Source of the DNA: Bradyrhizobium guangzhouense
GTDB lineage: Bacteria; Pseudomonadota; Alphaproteobacteria; Rhizobiales; Xanthobacteraceae
Assembly: GCF_004114955.1 (NCBI RefSeq)
Contig: NZ_CP030053.1
Span: forward strand, 1,550,001-1,614,000
Length of the DNA: 64,000 nt
Direction: 5' to 3'
The position numbers and the translations under genes were made by a program. Positions 54,163 to 62,815 of the stretch are shown here, in pieces. Every line of letters starts with the position of its first letter. Within the stretch, counting starts at the first letter, position 1. The notes below the pieces were generated by a model, which ran no database searches, was not told the DNA's origin, and saw only the letters and a program-made list of their open reading frames with translations.

Positions 54163-55227
54163 ATGGCGCGCAACGTACTGATTCTGGGAGCTTCCTACGG
54201 CTCCCTGCTGGGCACCAAGCTGTTGATGGCCGGGCACAACGTGACCCTGGTCTGCCGCACCAAGACCGCGGAGCTGATCAATCGTGATGGCACCGAAGTG
54301 CGCATCAAGCTGCGCGACGAGGCGGTGCACCGCGCGATCTTCTCGCGCGACCTGCCGGGCAAGCTGGATGCGGTGACGCCGCAGAATGTCGACGTCTCCC
54401 GCTACGATCTCGTCGGCCTTGCGATGCAGGAGCCGCAATACACCAACCACACGGTTCGCATGCTGATGGTCAAGATCGCCGCGGCGAAGCTGCCGTGCCT
54501 GTCGATCATGAACATGCCGCCGCTGCCTTATCTCAAGCGCATTCCGGCACTGGCAGACATGGATCTCGAGGAGGCTTACACCAATGCGCAGGTGTGGGAG
54601 CGTTTCGAGCCCGGCCTGGTGACGTTGTGCTCGCCCGATCCGCAGGCCTTCCGTCCGCCGGAGGAAGCCGCGAACGTGCTGCATGTCGGCCTGCCCACCA
54701 ACTTCAAGGCCTCGGTCTTCGCCGACGAGAAGCACAACAAGGTGCTGCGCGAGCTCGAGGCCGATATCGACGCGGTGACGCTCGACGGCAAGGACGTGCC
54801 GGTCAAGCTGAAAGTGTTCGATTCCCTGTTCGTGCCGCTGGCCAAATGGTCGATGCTGCTCACCGGCAACTACCGCTGCATCACGCCGAACGAACCGCAA
54901 TCGATCCGCGACGCCGTGCACGGCGACCTCGCGCGCTCCCAGACGATCTACGACCATGTCGATGCCATCGCCCGCCGCCTCGGCGCCGATCCCGAGGACC
55001 AGGTCCCGTTCGCAAAATACGCCAAGGCCGCCGAAAGCCTGCTCAAGCCGTCCTCGGCCGCGCGGGCCGTGGCAAGCGGCGCCCCCTTCATCGAGCGCGT
55101 CGATCTCCTGGTAAAGCTGATCTCGCATCAGCTCGGCGTACCCAACGCCGAGATCGACCGCACGGTCGATACCGTCGACCAGAAGCTGAACGAGAAGATC
55201 GTGCAGGGCGGATCGGGCGCGCAGTAA
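54163..55227 (+). CDS. Ketopantoate reductase-like NAD(P)-binding protein
   Basis: A 354-residue protein starting MARNVLILGASYGSLLGTKLLMAGHNVTLVCR, a Rossmann NADP-binding motif of the ApbA/PanE family, with a helical C-terminal domain. The usual PanE catalytic motif is not obvious: the region around PVKLKVFDSLFVPLAKWSMLLTGNYRC replaces the expected K-N-x3-N pattern. It may reduce another 2-oxo acid or be non-catalytic. ATG 54163 follows GAGGGG; the longer frame from 54097 is rejected. Confidence 0.75.
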   Translation: MARNVLILGASYGSLLGTKLLMAGHNVTLVCRTKTAELINRDGTEVRIKLRDEAVHRAIFSRDLPGKLDAVTPQNVDVSRYDLVGLAMQEPQYTNHTVRMLMVKIAAAKLPCLSIMNMPPLPYLKRIPALADMDLEEAYTNAQVWERFEPGLVTLCSPDPQAFRPPEEAANVLHVGLPTNFKASVFADEKHNKVLRELEADIDAVTLDGKDVPVKLKVFDSLFVPLAKWSMLLTGNYRCITPNEPQSIRDAVHGDLARSQTIYDHVDAIARRLGADPEDQVPFAKYAKAAESLLKPSSAARAVASGAPFIERVDLLVKLISHQLGVPNAEIDRTVDTVDQKLNEKIVQGGSGAQ

Positions 55228-55233
55228 CGGCGC

Positions 55234-55322
55234 GTAGCCTGGATGGAGCGCAGCGCGATCCGGGACCAGCTTGTCAGCATGCGAGACCGCCCCCGGATTG
55301 CGCTGCGCTCCATCCGGGCTAC
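55234..55322. repeat. Palindromic intergenic repeat (GTAGCC...GGATGGAGCGCAGCG type)
   Basis: Imperfect inverted repeat: GTAGCCTGGATGGAGCGCAG at the left and its near-complement CTGCGCTCCATCCGGGCTAC at the right, around a 26-base centre. It starts seven bases after the stop of the ketopantoate-reductase-like gene and could fold at the end of its transcript. Confidence 0.8.
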
Positions 55323-55341
55323 AGGAGTGTGTCGCCTGGCT

Positions 55342-55958
55342 GTCAACCCGAGTGGTTAAAATATTCCTATTTACCGAAATTCGGATTTGTCGTATGTTTC
55401 GCCCATCCTGATCCGGCGAAGAGGGGCGGTCGTACGTCGTCACGAGCCGCGGATCGGGCTGCGGTGGACGCTGGCAGCGCCGTCGCGGATGTGAGTGCAG
55501 GGCGGGGCGATGGATTGAGCCGAACCCCGTGAGCGTCTCGCAAGCCGCGTTGTACGAACGGCGCTTGATGTCCTGACTCGCCCTCGGGCGGAACAGGAAA
55601 GCCTGCGTACGGCAAAACCGTGTGGTCCCGGCCGTCGTCGCCACGGCCAAGTCTTGCGGATGCGGCATCGTCGCCAACCGGCGCGGTGCCGGTGACTTCC
55701 GCAAGGCGAGGGAGGCCAGAAGGAATTCGGCTCCCGGGAGAGCACGGCATAAGCCGTCCGACCATCGCGCAGGGAAGGCCGTGTGTTCGGCACCACCTGT
55801 ATGCTGCTGTGCGGTCTTTTTGCGCTACACTTTTGCGCAGCAGACCGCGGGTGCCTGCCGGCACCCGGTCTTCCCTGCGCCCTCTTGATTGAGAGGGTGG
55901 AACGACAAAGCAAAGCTCGGGCGAAACGCGTCGCGAGGATGTGCAAGCGTGTCTGCGT
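55342..55958. repeat. Dispersed ~0.62 kb repeat, copy 2
   Basis: Second copy of the block at 16279-16921, same orientation. The best conserved part begins with GCGTACGGCAAAACCGTGTG (55605) and runs through GGCGAGGGAGGCCAGAAGGAA, CCACCTGTATGCTGCTGTGCGG and CACCCGGTCTTCCCTGCGCCCTCTTG. The left third is more diverged. Frames across it on either strand differ from those in copy 1, so I call no gene. Confidence 0.85.
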
Positions 55959-55970
55959 CTACACCCTCGG

Positions 55971-56080
55971 TGTCATAGCCCGGCCTTGACCGGGCGATCC
56001 AGTACTCCGAGAGGGTGCGACTAGAACCGAGAGGCGGCGGCGTACTGGATTCCCCGCCTGCGCAGGGAATGACAGTGTCA
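55971..56080. repeat. Palindromic intergenic repeat (CCCGG...TACTGGATTCCCC type)
   Basis: Arms TGTCATAGCCCGGCCTTGAC...ATCCAGTACT and GTACTGGATTCCCCGCCTGC...GAATGACAGTG. This element type is common in Bradyrhizobium intergenic DNA. It lies between the 0.6 kb repeat and another palindrome. Confidence 0.75.
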
Positions 56081-56110
56081 TTTGGAGAACCATGCCGTCG
56101 CCTCATACTC

Positions 56111-56190
56111 CGTCATTGTGGGCGCAGCGAAGCAATCCAGGCTGCCTCCGCGGAGAGATTCTGGATTGCTTCACTGCGCTCGCAATGACG
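56111..56190. repeat. Palindromic intergenic repeat (CGTCATTG...CAATGACG type)
   Basis: Arms CGTCATTGTGGGCGCAGCGA-AGCAATCCAG and CTGGATTGCT-TCACTGCGCTCGCAATGACG, nearly complementary over 30 bases. It ends 15 bases from the stop of the minus-strand MarR gene and could act as its transcript end. Confidence 0.8.
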
Positions 56191-56205
56191 TCGAGAGAGC
56201 GCGCC

Positions 56206-56841
56206 TCACCCCTGGCTTGCCACGCGGGCGCGATCGAGATGCTGCTCGATCTTGGGGCGATCGCGGGTGCGTTCGAAGCTGGTGCACAGCAACTCGGTCT
56301 CCTCGAGCGAGACGGGGGCGCGATACAGACGGCACATGAACTCGGCGACGGCGCGGGCCTTGCCCGTGGCAGGGCTGCGCTCGGCCAGGAACATGCAATC
56401 GCGACAGATGCTGGCATCGAGGCGCTGATGCGCCGCATCGAGATGGTTGAGGACCTCGCGGAGCGAGTCGCGCAGCCTGACGCATTCCTCGGTGCCGAGC
56501 GAATTGACCGCGTTCAACACGTGATTGATCGGGTCGTGCTGGCTCAGGCATTTCTCACCTTGCGGCGTGACGTGCAGGACGACAGAGCGCTTGTCCTCCT
56601 GCGACGGCTTTCGCACCAGGAAGGATTTGCTTTCCAGCGTCTTCACGATCTGCGACGCTGTCGCTCTGGTCGCGCCAATGAACCCGGCAAGTGCGGACGG
56701 CGTGCGCGAGAAGCGATTGGCGCGGCCGAGAAAGCGCAGCGCCATCCACTCCCGATCGCGCAATCCGTGTTGATTTCCTTCGAAGTACCAGGTTCTGGCC
56801 GCCTGAACCAGCAGCTCGACTGCTTCGCGTGCCAACGGCAT
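56206..56841 (-). CDS. MarR-family regulator with four conserved-looking cysteines
   Basis: A 211-residue regulator with a winged helix-turn-helix (residues 25-100: LRDREWMALRFL, ATRATASQIVKTLESKSFLVRK, RSVVLHVTPQGEK). The C-terminal half is longer than in classic MarR and carries C146 and C149 (ICRDC), C170 (EFMC) and C186 (ELLC), spaced as in a metal or Fe-S site. ATG 56841 with GAGGTAGG upstream is preferred over TTG 56844. Its target is unknown; the large intergenic region ahead of it may contain its own operator. Confidence 0.82.
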   Translation of the reverse strand: MPLAREAVELLVQAARTWYFEGNQHGLRDREWMALRFLGRANRFSRTPSALAGFIGATRATASQIVKTLESKSFLVRKPSQEDKRSVVLHVTPQGEKCLSQHDPINHVLNAVNSLGTEECVRLRDSLREVLNHLDAAHQRLDASICRDCMFLAERSPATGKARAVAEFMCRLYRAPVSLEETELLCTSFERTRDRPKIEQHLDRARVASQG

Positions 56842-57582
56842 CAATTCCTACCTCGCCCCGGGAATCGCGTGTGCGGCGCCCGGAAGCCACTTTCCACCAT
56901 GGCGCGCGGATATCCCACTGCGCGAGAAACGATGCTGCCGATGGCATGCCAACCGCAAGGTCGCCGAACGCAAGCCCGAGTTGCCGTCGCTTCCAGACGA
57001 TGGATCGGAATTGCTCAACCGAAGCCCCTGAGTTCAAGTCACACGCAGACGTTTCTTATGTTCGGTTGAAACGATGAATGAGCTTCTCAACAAAATCAAG
57101 TCAAGAGACCACGCGAGGGCGGATGTCGTTGCAGACCAATGTAAAGTTCAAGACAATCTCGCCCGTCAGGACACATGAAGGTGAACGCAATACACAGTCA
57201 AACAAGCCAGATGCACGCAGTTCTACACGTGTTGGATCCCACCCCTATCGTTGTCTGTCGTTGATGCAGTTTGATCGAAGCTTGTGCACGACAGACGGCA
57301 GGCCACGAAAGTCATCCACAACTTCCGCGATCTGCTTGCGGAATCGCCATGGCGGTGCCAGGTGAAGTTGTGGGGAATGCACGTGACGGTTGTTGCGGGA
57401 TTGGGCCTGGAGCATCATCCGCGTGTCGTCTTCCGCGACCACACTGGTCGTCTCATCCCAGCGGCTGAGACTCGCGCGGCTGACATCGCCGGCGAACGAG
57501 CGCCTATGCAGTTTGTGCCACGACGTGCGCGGGTCGAAGGCAGGATGCGAGGGCACGGCCGCACGGCCGGCAAGCCGTGCCG
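56842..57582. other. Intergenic region, no gene supported
   Basis: 741 bases between the MarR start and the fliI stop. Several open frames occur (for example 57078-57365) but none resembles a known protein or has convincing codon use. The part around 57060-57240 is noticeably richer in A/T than its surroundings. It must include the MarR promoter. Confidence 0.45.
57561..57580 (-). terminator. Hairpin just after fliI, possible terminator
   Basis: GCACGGC-CGGCAA-GCCGTGC forms a 7-bp stem two bases beyond the fliI stop on the minus strand. There is no T-run, so intrinsic termination is uncertain; it could instead protect the 3' end. Confidence 0.3.
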
Positions 57583-58908
57583 CTAGTCGCCCTTGAGCAT
57601 GTCCCTGAGCTCGCGGAACGGATCGGCGCTCGGCCGCGCCGAAGCGTCTTGACGCATGGCGTGGTAGATTCGCGGGACCATGTCGACGGCCTGGTCGAGG
57701 CCCGAATCGCGCCCCGACTGGTACCCGCCCATCAGGCGAAGGTCGCTTGTGTCCTCGTATTTGGCGATCAGGGTGCGCAATTTGCTCACCAATTCGCGTT
57801 CTTCGGGATCCCATACGTTGTGCGCAAGGCGCGAAACTGAGGCCAGCACGTCCACCGCAGGATAGCGTGCCTGATCGGCGATGTGCCTGGACAGCACGAT
57901 GTGTCCGTCGAGCGTGCTGCGGATGGTGTCGGCGATCGGCTCGTTATGATCATCGCCATCGACCAGCACGGAGTAGATGCCGGTGATGGTCCCGGATCCT
58001 TCCTCACCGGGCCCGGCGCGCTCCAGGAGGCGCGGCAGATCGGTGAAAACCGTCGGAGCGTAACCACGGGCGACCGCCGGCTCGCCGGCCGCCAGTGCGA
58101 CCTCGCGGGCAGCATGGGCGAAGCGGGTGATCGAATCGACGATGAGAAGCACCGATTCGCCGCGGTCGCGGAAATATTCGGCGACCGCCATCGCCGTCTT
58201 CGGCGCCAGCCGCCGCATCATCGGACTTTCATCACCCGTCGATACGATGGTGACGGCGCGGTTGCGGTCGTTGCCGAGCACGTCCTCGATGAATTCGCGC
58301 ACCTCGCGGCCGCGTTCCCCCACCAGCGCCAGCACGACGGTGTCGAAGCCCTGGCTGCGGGCGAGCATGGCGAGCAAGGTCGATTTGCCGACGCCGGAGC
58401 CGGCAAAGATGCCGACGCGCTGGCCGGCGCAGATCGGCGCAAACAAGTCGATGACCCGCACGCCGGTGCGCAGTGGCTTGTGAACGCGCGCCCGCTTCAT
58501 GGCCGGCGGCGCTTCCGCCTCGGCCGAAACCGCCCGCGATCCAGGGGTAAGCGGGCCCATTCCGTCCAGTGGCGCGCCCAGCGCATTGATGACGCGGCCC
58601 TTCCAGCTCGGATCCGGCGCGAACGACAGAGGCGGCATGCGATAGGCAACCGAGCCGAGGCCGCCGGCGAAGTGCCGGTCGAACGGCTTGGCCACGATGC
58701 CGTCGCTGTCGATCCGCACCACCTCGCCGATCTGGGGCTTGGCCCCAATATTGACGCCGATCAGCTCGCCGAGCTTGACCGAACGCGACAGGCCCGAGAC
58801 GCGAAAATGCGTCGGCGCGATCTCGGAGATCGCGCCGCTGATGCTTGCCAGAGGCGTGCTCTGCTCGAGCTCGAGCAGCGCCCACTCAAGTTGCCGAAGA
58901 GCATTCAA
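57583..58908 (-). CDS. fliI: Flagellum-specific ATPase FliI
   Basis: A 441-residue ATPase homologous to F1 beta subunits: Walker A AGSGVGKST, GERGREVREFIEDVL, Walker B LLIVDSITRFAHAAREVALAAGEP and TVFTDLPRLLERAGPG. It energizes export of flagellar rod, hook and filament proteins at the cytoplasmic face of the basal body. It is last in the minus-strand set after the DUF1217 and flgF genes. No fliJ gene follows within the window before the intergenic gap. Confidence 0.95.
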   Translation of the reverse strand: MNALRQLEWALLELEQSTPLASISGAISEIAPTHFRVSGLSRSVKLGELIGVNIGAKPQIGEVVRIDSDGIVAKPFDRHFAGGLGSVAYRMPPLSFAPDPSWKGRVINALGAPLDGMGPLTPGSRAVSAEAEAPPAMKRARVHKPLRTGVRVIDLFAPICAGQRVGIFAGSGVGKSTLLAMLARSQGFDTVVLALVGERGREVREFIEDVLGNDRNRAVTIVSTGDESPMMRRLAPKTAMAVAEYFRDRGESVLLIVDSITRFAHAAREVALAAGEPAVARGYAPTVFTDLPRLLERAGPGEEGSGTITGIYSVLVDGDDHNEPIADTIRSTLDGHIVLSRHIADQARYPAVDVLASVSRLAHNVWDPEERELVSKLRTLIAKYEDTSDLRLMGGYQSGRDSGLDQAVDMVPRIYHAMRQDASARPSADPFRELRDMLKGD

Positions 58909-58944
58909 GGAAACCGTCCACCCAATTGCGCGCGAGGCGCAGGT

Positions 58945-59673
58945 CTACTTGCCGGGATCGCCCAGCGTCTGGATTGCGTTGCGGAGCGTGCTCTCGGTGC
59001 CGTCGATCAGCGAGTTGGTGCTGTCGAAGGCGCGCGAGGCCGACATCAGCTTGGTCAATTCCATCATCGGATTGGCACTGGAGCCCTCGACATAGCCCTG
59101 CTTGAAGCCATCGCGGCTGAAATCGGCGATCGCGGTTACGGGCCGGTCGGGCGTGACGCCGGAATTGCCGTAGCGATCGAGATTGGCATCGGCGGGAATG
59201 TTGAACAGGCCGATGGTGCCGATCTCGTTGTTGTCCTGGGTGATCGCGCCGCTGCGTGAGATCGAGACCGGTCCGCCGTTGGGGTCGAGCGTGAGCTGCG
59301 CGCCGCCGGAATCGACGACGGGAAAGCCCGACACCGTCTGAAGGTCGCCGTTCGCGGCGATCTGGAGGCGACCGTCGCGGGTATAGACCGTGCCGTTGGG
59401 GCCGGCGAAGGCGATCCAGCCCTGTCCGACCACGGCGACGTCGAGCGGATTGCCGGTCTCCGTGATGCTGCCCTGCTCGCGCGAGATGATGTTGTCGCCG
59501 GGCGAGGAGAACGCGACCGGGTTTGCGCCGGCCTTGGAGAGCACCGTCTCGAATTTCACGACGTCGGTGCGAAAGCCCGACGTGTTGACGTTGGCGACGT
59601 TGTTGGCGATCGTCTGGAGGCGCTTCTCGAGCGCGACTTGCGCCGACAATCCGACATAGAGAGCCGATTGCAT
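58945..59673 (-). CDS. flgF: Flagellar proximal rod protein FlgF
   Basis: A 242-residue rod protein. The N-terminal motif SAQVALEKRLQTIANNVANVNTSGFR and the C-terminal helix (ANPMMELTKLMSASRAFDSTNSLIDGTESTLRNAIQTLG) are the paired terminal segments of FlgF/FlgG rod proteins; the central part contains GNPLDVAVVGQGWIAF. It is exported through the flagellar type III apparatus without a cleaved signal. It begins three bases after the DUF1217 gene stop and 36 bases precede fliI. Confidence 0.93.
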   Translation of the reverse strand: MQSALYVGLSAQVALEKRLQTIANNVANVNTSGFRTDVVKFETVLSKAGANPVAFSSPGDNIISREQGSITETGNPLDVAVVGQGWIAFAGPNGTVYTRDGRLQIAANGDLQTVSGFPVVDSGGAQLTLDPNGGPVSISRSGAITQDNNEIGTIGLFNIPADANLDRYGNSGVTPDRPVTAIADFSRDGFKQGYVEGSSANPMMELTKLMSASRAFDSTNSLIDGTESTLRNAIQTLGDPGK

Positions 59674-59676
59674 GAC

Positions 59677-60468
59677 TTACCTGTTGAACTTGATATTCTG
59701 AAGTGTCGTGAGCATATCGGTGTCGAGACTTGCCGACGACGTCGAGGCGCCGGTGATCAGTACCAGCGCGGGGTTGGTCGAGCTGTCGCTCTGCGCCTGG
59801 TTCGCATCCCACATCGCCGCGAAGCGCTGTACGAATCTGGTGACCTTGGCCGGATCCTTGAAATCGGCGAGGTTGATCTTGTCCGTGATCATCTTGGCCT
59901 GCATGTCGATGTCGGACGAGCTGATCATCGACGACCAGCCCTCTGCGGTCTGCACCACCTGGGTCAGGGCCTTGTCGGCGAGGATCTGGTAGGGGCTCGT
60001 GATCGAGGAGGCCTTGCGCGTGAAATAGAGCGCCAGCCGGAGGCCCTCATTCTGATCGCCGGCATCCTGCTCCAGCGTCTGGGTGGCATACTGGCCGGTC
60101 GTGCCTGATGTGGCCGCGGTGCTCTGGGTCGCGGCGGCGCCTAGCGCGGCAAAGTTGAAGGCGGCGGCGAACTCACGGTAGCGGCTGTCGCTCAGCTTAT
60201 TGGCGAAAGTATCGGAGGTCGCGATGCCCTCGGTCAGCACTTTCCGCATGAACGCTTTGGCGTAGATCATGTCGTCCAGGCCGTAGGCCTTCATCGCATA
60301 GGAGTAGAGCTTATAGTTGTTCAGGAAATCGTCGATGCTCTTCACCTTGCCGATATTGGCGAGGTAGTAGGCGGTATCGCGGCTGACGTCCGGCTGCTGC
60401 TCGACCTGAGTGAGCGATTTGCTCATGTCCGTGGTCAGCCTGGTGTAGTCCGCGATCGTGGATAGCAT
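59677..60468 (-). CDS. DUF1217 flagellar-locus protein
   Basis: A 263-residue mostly helical, Ala/Ser/Thr-rich protein starting MLSTIADYTRLTTDMSKSLTQVEQQPDVSRDTAYYLANIGKVKSIDDFLNNYKLYSYAMKAYGLDDM, a typical DUF1217 opening. The family is found in rhizobial flagellar clusters between motA and flgF; a secreted flagellar-associated role has been assumed, but its function is unknown. It heads the minus-strand set and is divergent from motA (142 bases). Confidence 0.85.
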   Translation of the reverse strand: MLSTIADYTRLTTDMSKSLTQVEQQPDVSRDTAYYLANIGKVKSIDDFLNNYKLYSYAMKAYGLDDMIYAKAFMRKVLTEGIATSDTFANKLSDSRYREFAAAFNFAALGAAATQSTAATSGTTGQYATQTLEQDAGDQNEGLRLALYFTRKASSITSPYQILADKALTQVVQTAEGWSSMISSSDIDMQAKMITDKINLADFKDPAKVTRFVQRFAAMWDANQAQSDSSTNPALVLITGASTSSASLDTDMLTTLQNIKFNR

Positions 60469-60599
60469 GGCATGTGCCCCTCTTGTCGCCGCTGCGACAT
60501 CGTCTCAAGCTGCCGCGAATTGCTTGCGCGGGGCTGGCGAGGCGCAAGCCAGCCTCACGCAAGCGTCGCCGACTAGGTATTCCCGATGGGATCGGCGAT

Positions 60600-60603
60600 G
60601 GAG
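60600..60603 (+). promoter_or_regulatory. Ribosome binding site deciding the motA start
   Basis: GGAG lies seven bases before TTG 60611, supporting that unusual start; the frame has no ATG near the expected N-terminus. Confidence 0.45.
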
Positions 60604-60610
60604 CGGCGCG

Positions 60611-61507
60611 TTGGGCAGTTTCGTGGGGATTGTCATCACGGTGGCAGCACTGCTTGGCGGATTTGCCGCCATGGGCGGGCACCTGGCCGTGCTGATGCAG
60701 CCGTGGGAGTTCGTGATCATCATGGGCACCGCGGTGGGCACCTTCATCGTGGCCAATCCGTGGAAGACGGTCGTGGACACCGGGGTCGCCTGCATGCAGG
60801 CCGTCAGCGGTGCGGTGCCGGGCCAGCGCTATTACCTTGACCTGCTCGGTGCGCTCCATGCCTTGATGCGCGAGTTGCGCGGCAAGGGCCGCAACGAGGT
60901 CGAGGCGCATATCGACGATCCCTCGTCCTCAGAGATCTTCAAGGCGTTCCCGAGCGTGCTCGGTGACCCGTCTCTGCTCCAGTTCATCTGCGATTATGTG
61001 CGCCTCATCATCATGGGCAATGCCCGTACCCATGAGATCGAGGCGCTGATGGACGAGGAAATCCACACCATCGTGAAGAGCAAGCTGACCCCCTATCATG
61101 CGCTGGTGGTGGTGTCGGAGGCGCTGCCGGCGCTCGGCATCGTCGCGGCGGTGCTCGGCGTCATCAAGGCCATGGGTGCGCTGGACCAGTCGCCAAAGCT
61201 GCTCGGCGGCTTCATCGGCGCGGCGCTGGTCGGCACCTTCGCCGGCATCTTCCTGTCCTACGGCATCATTTCGCCCTTCGCGCTGAAGATCAAGATGACG
61301 CGCGAGAAGAAGTGCCGGCCATACATCATCGTCAAGCAGACCCTGCTGGCGTTCATGAACGGTGCCATGCCGCAGATCGCGGTCGAACACGGTCGCAAGA
61401 TGATCGCGAGCTCCGAGCGGCCCTCGATCGACGTCGTCGAGAACGAGACGATTGCAGGTCCCAAGGCCGTCGTGACCGACACTGAACCCAAGGCTGCACG
61501 CGCATGA
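60611..61507 (+). CDS. motA: Flagellar motor stator protein MotA
   Basis: A 298-residue membrane protein with four helices: FVGIVITVAALLGGFAAMGGHL, LMQPWEFVIIMGTAVGTFIVANP, and the paired helices around ALPALGIVAAVLGVIKAMGAL and LLGGFIGAALVGTFAGIFLSYGI. The large cytoplasmic loop lies between helices 2 and 3. It forms the ion channel with MotB, whose gene is not in this window. TTG 60611 (or GTG 60623) is the likely start; the upstream in-frame part overlaps the divergent gene's leader. Its stop overlaps fliM (ATGA). Confidence 0.92.
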   Translation: MGSFVGIVITVAALLGGFAAMGGHLAVLMQPWEFVIIMGTAVGTFIVANPWKTVVDTGVACMQAVSGAVPGQRYYLDLLGALHALMRELRGKGRNEVEAHIDDPSSSEIFKAFPSVLGDPSLLQFICDYVRLIIMGNARTHEIEALMDEEIHTIVKSKLTPYHALVVVSEALPALGIVAAVLGVIKAMGALDQSPKLLGGFIGAALVGTFAGIFLSYGIISPFALKIKMTREKKCRPYIIVKQTLLAFMNGAMPQIAVEHGRKMIASSERPSIDVVENETIAGPKAVVTDTEPKAARA

Positions 61508-62445
61508 CGATGGAAGACGTCGAGGTCGATCAGCGCAAGCAGCTGCCGAACTATCTGCTGGACGCGGCCGGCATCTCGATCGAACGCATGCCGATGCTCA
61601 ATGTGATCTTCGATCGCATGGCGGCATCCTGTACGGACAGCCTGCAGCCGATCGCGGGCACGCCCTGCTACTTCTCGGTCAACGGCATCACCAACGACCG
61701 CGTCGGCGACATCATCAAGGATTACGAGGGCAATGCGGTCGCCGCCGTGCTCTATGCCGAGCAGTGGGACTCCCGCGTCATCATCATGCTCGACCGCGAT
61801 TTCGTGTTCACGATGGTCGAGGCGATGTTCGGCTCCGACGGCGCCGAGCCGCCGCTCGATGTCGAACGCACCTTCTCGAATATCGAGATACGCCTGGTTC
61901 AGGCGCTGTTTGACCGGTTTGCCAAGTCGCTGCAAGCGGCGTTCGCCGGCACCTCCAACGTCACCTTCCGCGTCGAGCGGGTCGAGACGGCGATGGCGTC
62001 GCTCGCGATCGGGCGCAGCGGCAACATGTCGATCTGTGCGAACATCATGCTGCAGGCGCTCTATCGCGGCGGCCAGATGTTCCTGATCATTCCGCACTCC
62101 GCGCTCAACCCGCTCAGGCAGAAGCTCGCCCACGTCGTCGTCAGCGAAGGCGGCGCGGCCGATCCGCGCTGGCGCGAGCAGATGGAGAGCGAGGTTCACC
62201 GCACCGAGGTGACGCTGAGCGCCGTGCTCGACGAGAAAATGATCACCCTCGAGGACGTCGTCAAATTCAAGGTGGGGCAAGTCCTGGAACTCGAGGCTAC
62301 GCCGCGTACGCTGGCGCGGCTCGAGAGCAACAACCAGGTGCTGTTCTGGTGCCAGATCGGCCAGCTCGATGGCTATTACGCCATGCAGGTGGCAGATCCC
62401 GTCGATCAGAAGCGGGAGTTCGTCGATGATATCCTATCTCGTTGA
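61504..62445 (+). CDS. fliM: Flagellar motor switch protein FliM
   Basis: A 313-residue switch protein with the FliM middle domain (ERMPMLNVIFDRMAASCTDSL, RDFVFTMVEAMFGSDG, FSNIEIRLVQALFDRFAKSL) and the C-terminal SpoA domain (VTLSAVLDEKMITLEDVVKFKVGQVLELEA). The usual N-terminal CheY-binding motif (LSQDEIDALL-like) is not visible; the protein begins TMEDVEVDQRKQLPNYLLDAA. It couples chemotaxis input to rotation as part of the C-ring with FliN and FliG. Confidence 0.93.
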   Translation: MTMEDVEVDQRKQLPNYLLDAAGISIERMPMLNVIFDRMAASCTDSLQPIAGTPCYFSVNGITNDRVGDIIKDYEGNAVAAVLYAEQWDSRVIIMLDRDFVFTMVEAMFGSDGAEPPLDVERTFSNIEIRLVQALFDRFAKSLQAAFAGTSNVTFRVERVETAMASLAIGRSGNMSICANIMLQALYRGGQMFLIIPHSALNPLRQKLAHVVVSEGGAADPRWREQMESEVHRTEVTLSAVLDEKMITLEDVVKFKVGQVLELEATPRTLARLESNNQVLFWCQIGQLDGYYAMQVADPVDQKREFVDDILSR

Positions 62446-62740
62446 TGCGGTCCTGCTGATCGCGTTGGCCTTCACCAGTATGCGGGTCACCCGGATGCAC
62501 CGGGAGCTGGCGAAGTTGCGCAGCTATCAGGGCGAGTTCTCGAGCATCGTCCACGAGACCGCCGGCGCCTTCGACACCGTGATCACCGCGGCGCACGATT
62601 CCACTGCAAATCTCGGCCGGCTCGCCAACGTCTTGGGTGCGAAGATCGATCAGGCCCATGAGGCGATCGCGGCGCTCGATGCGCGCAGCGGGCTGCAGGG
62701 CACTGTCATCGTGAACGGCCCCGAGGCCAACAAGCATTGA
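62426..62740 (+). CDS. Small membrane protein of the flagellar operon (DUF6468-like)
   Basis: A 104-residue protein with one N-terminal membrane helix (ISYLVDAVLLIALAFTSM) and a helical, possibly coiled-coil cytoplasmic part (HRELAKLRSYQGEFSSIVHETAGAFDTVITAAHDST). It resembles the small DUF6468-type proteins found between fliM and fliN in rhizobia. GGGAG precedes ATG 62426, which lies 20 bases inside fliM, so the genes are coupled. Function unknown. Confidence 0.75.
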   Translation: MISYLVDAVLLIALAFTSMRVTRMHRELAKLRSYQGEFSSIVHETAGAFDTVITAAHDSTANLGRLANVLGAKIDQAHEAIAALDARSGLQGTVIVNGPEANKH

Positions 62741-62815
62741 GGCCGGCAGCGGCCGAAGAGATAGATCGGAACGTCGCGACGCTCCGGGAGCGGAACTACC
62801 AAGAGGCGATACCAG

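Noticed and set aside
60440..60500. Possible sigma-54 promoter near TGGCATG in the motA/DUF1217 gap
   Set aside because: The spacing to a GC element does not fit the -24/-12 rule.
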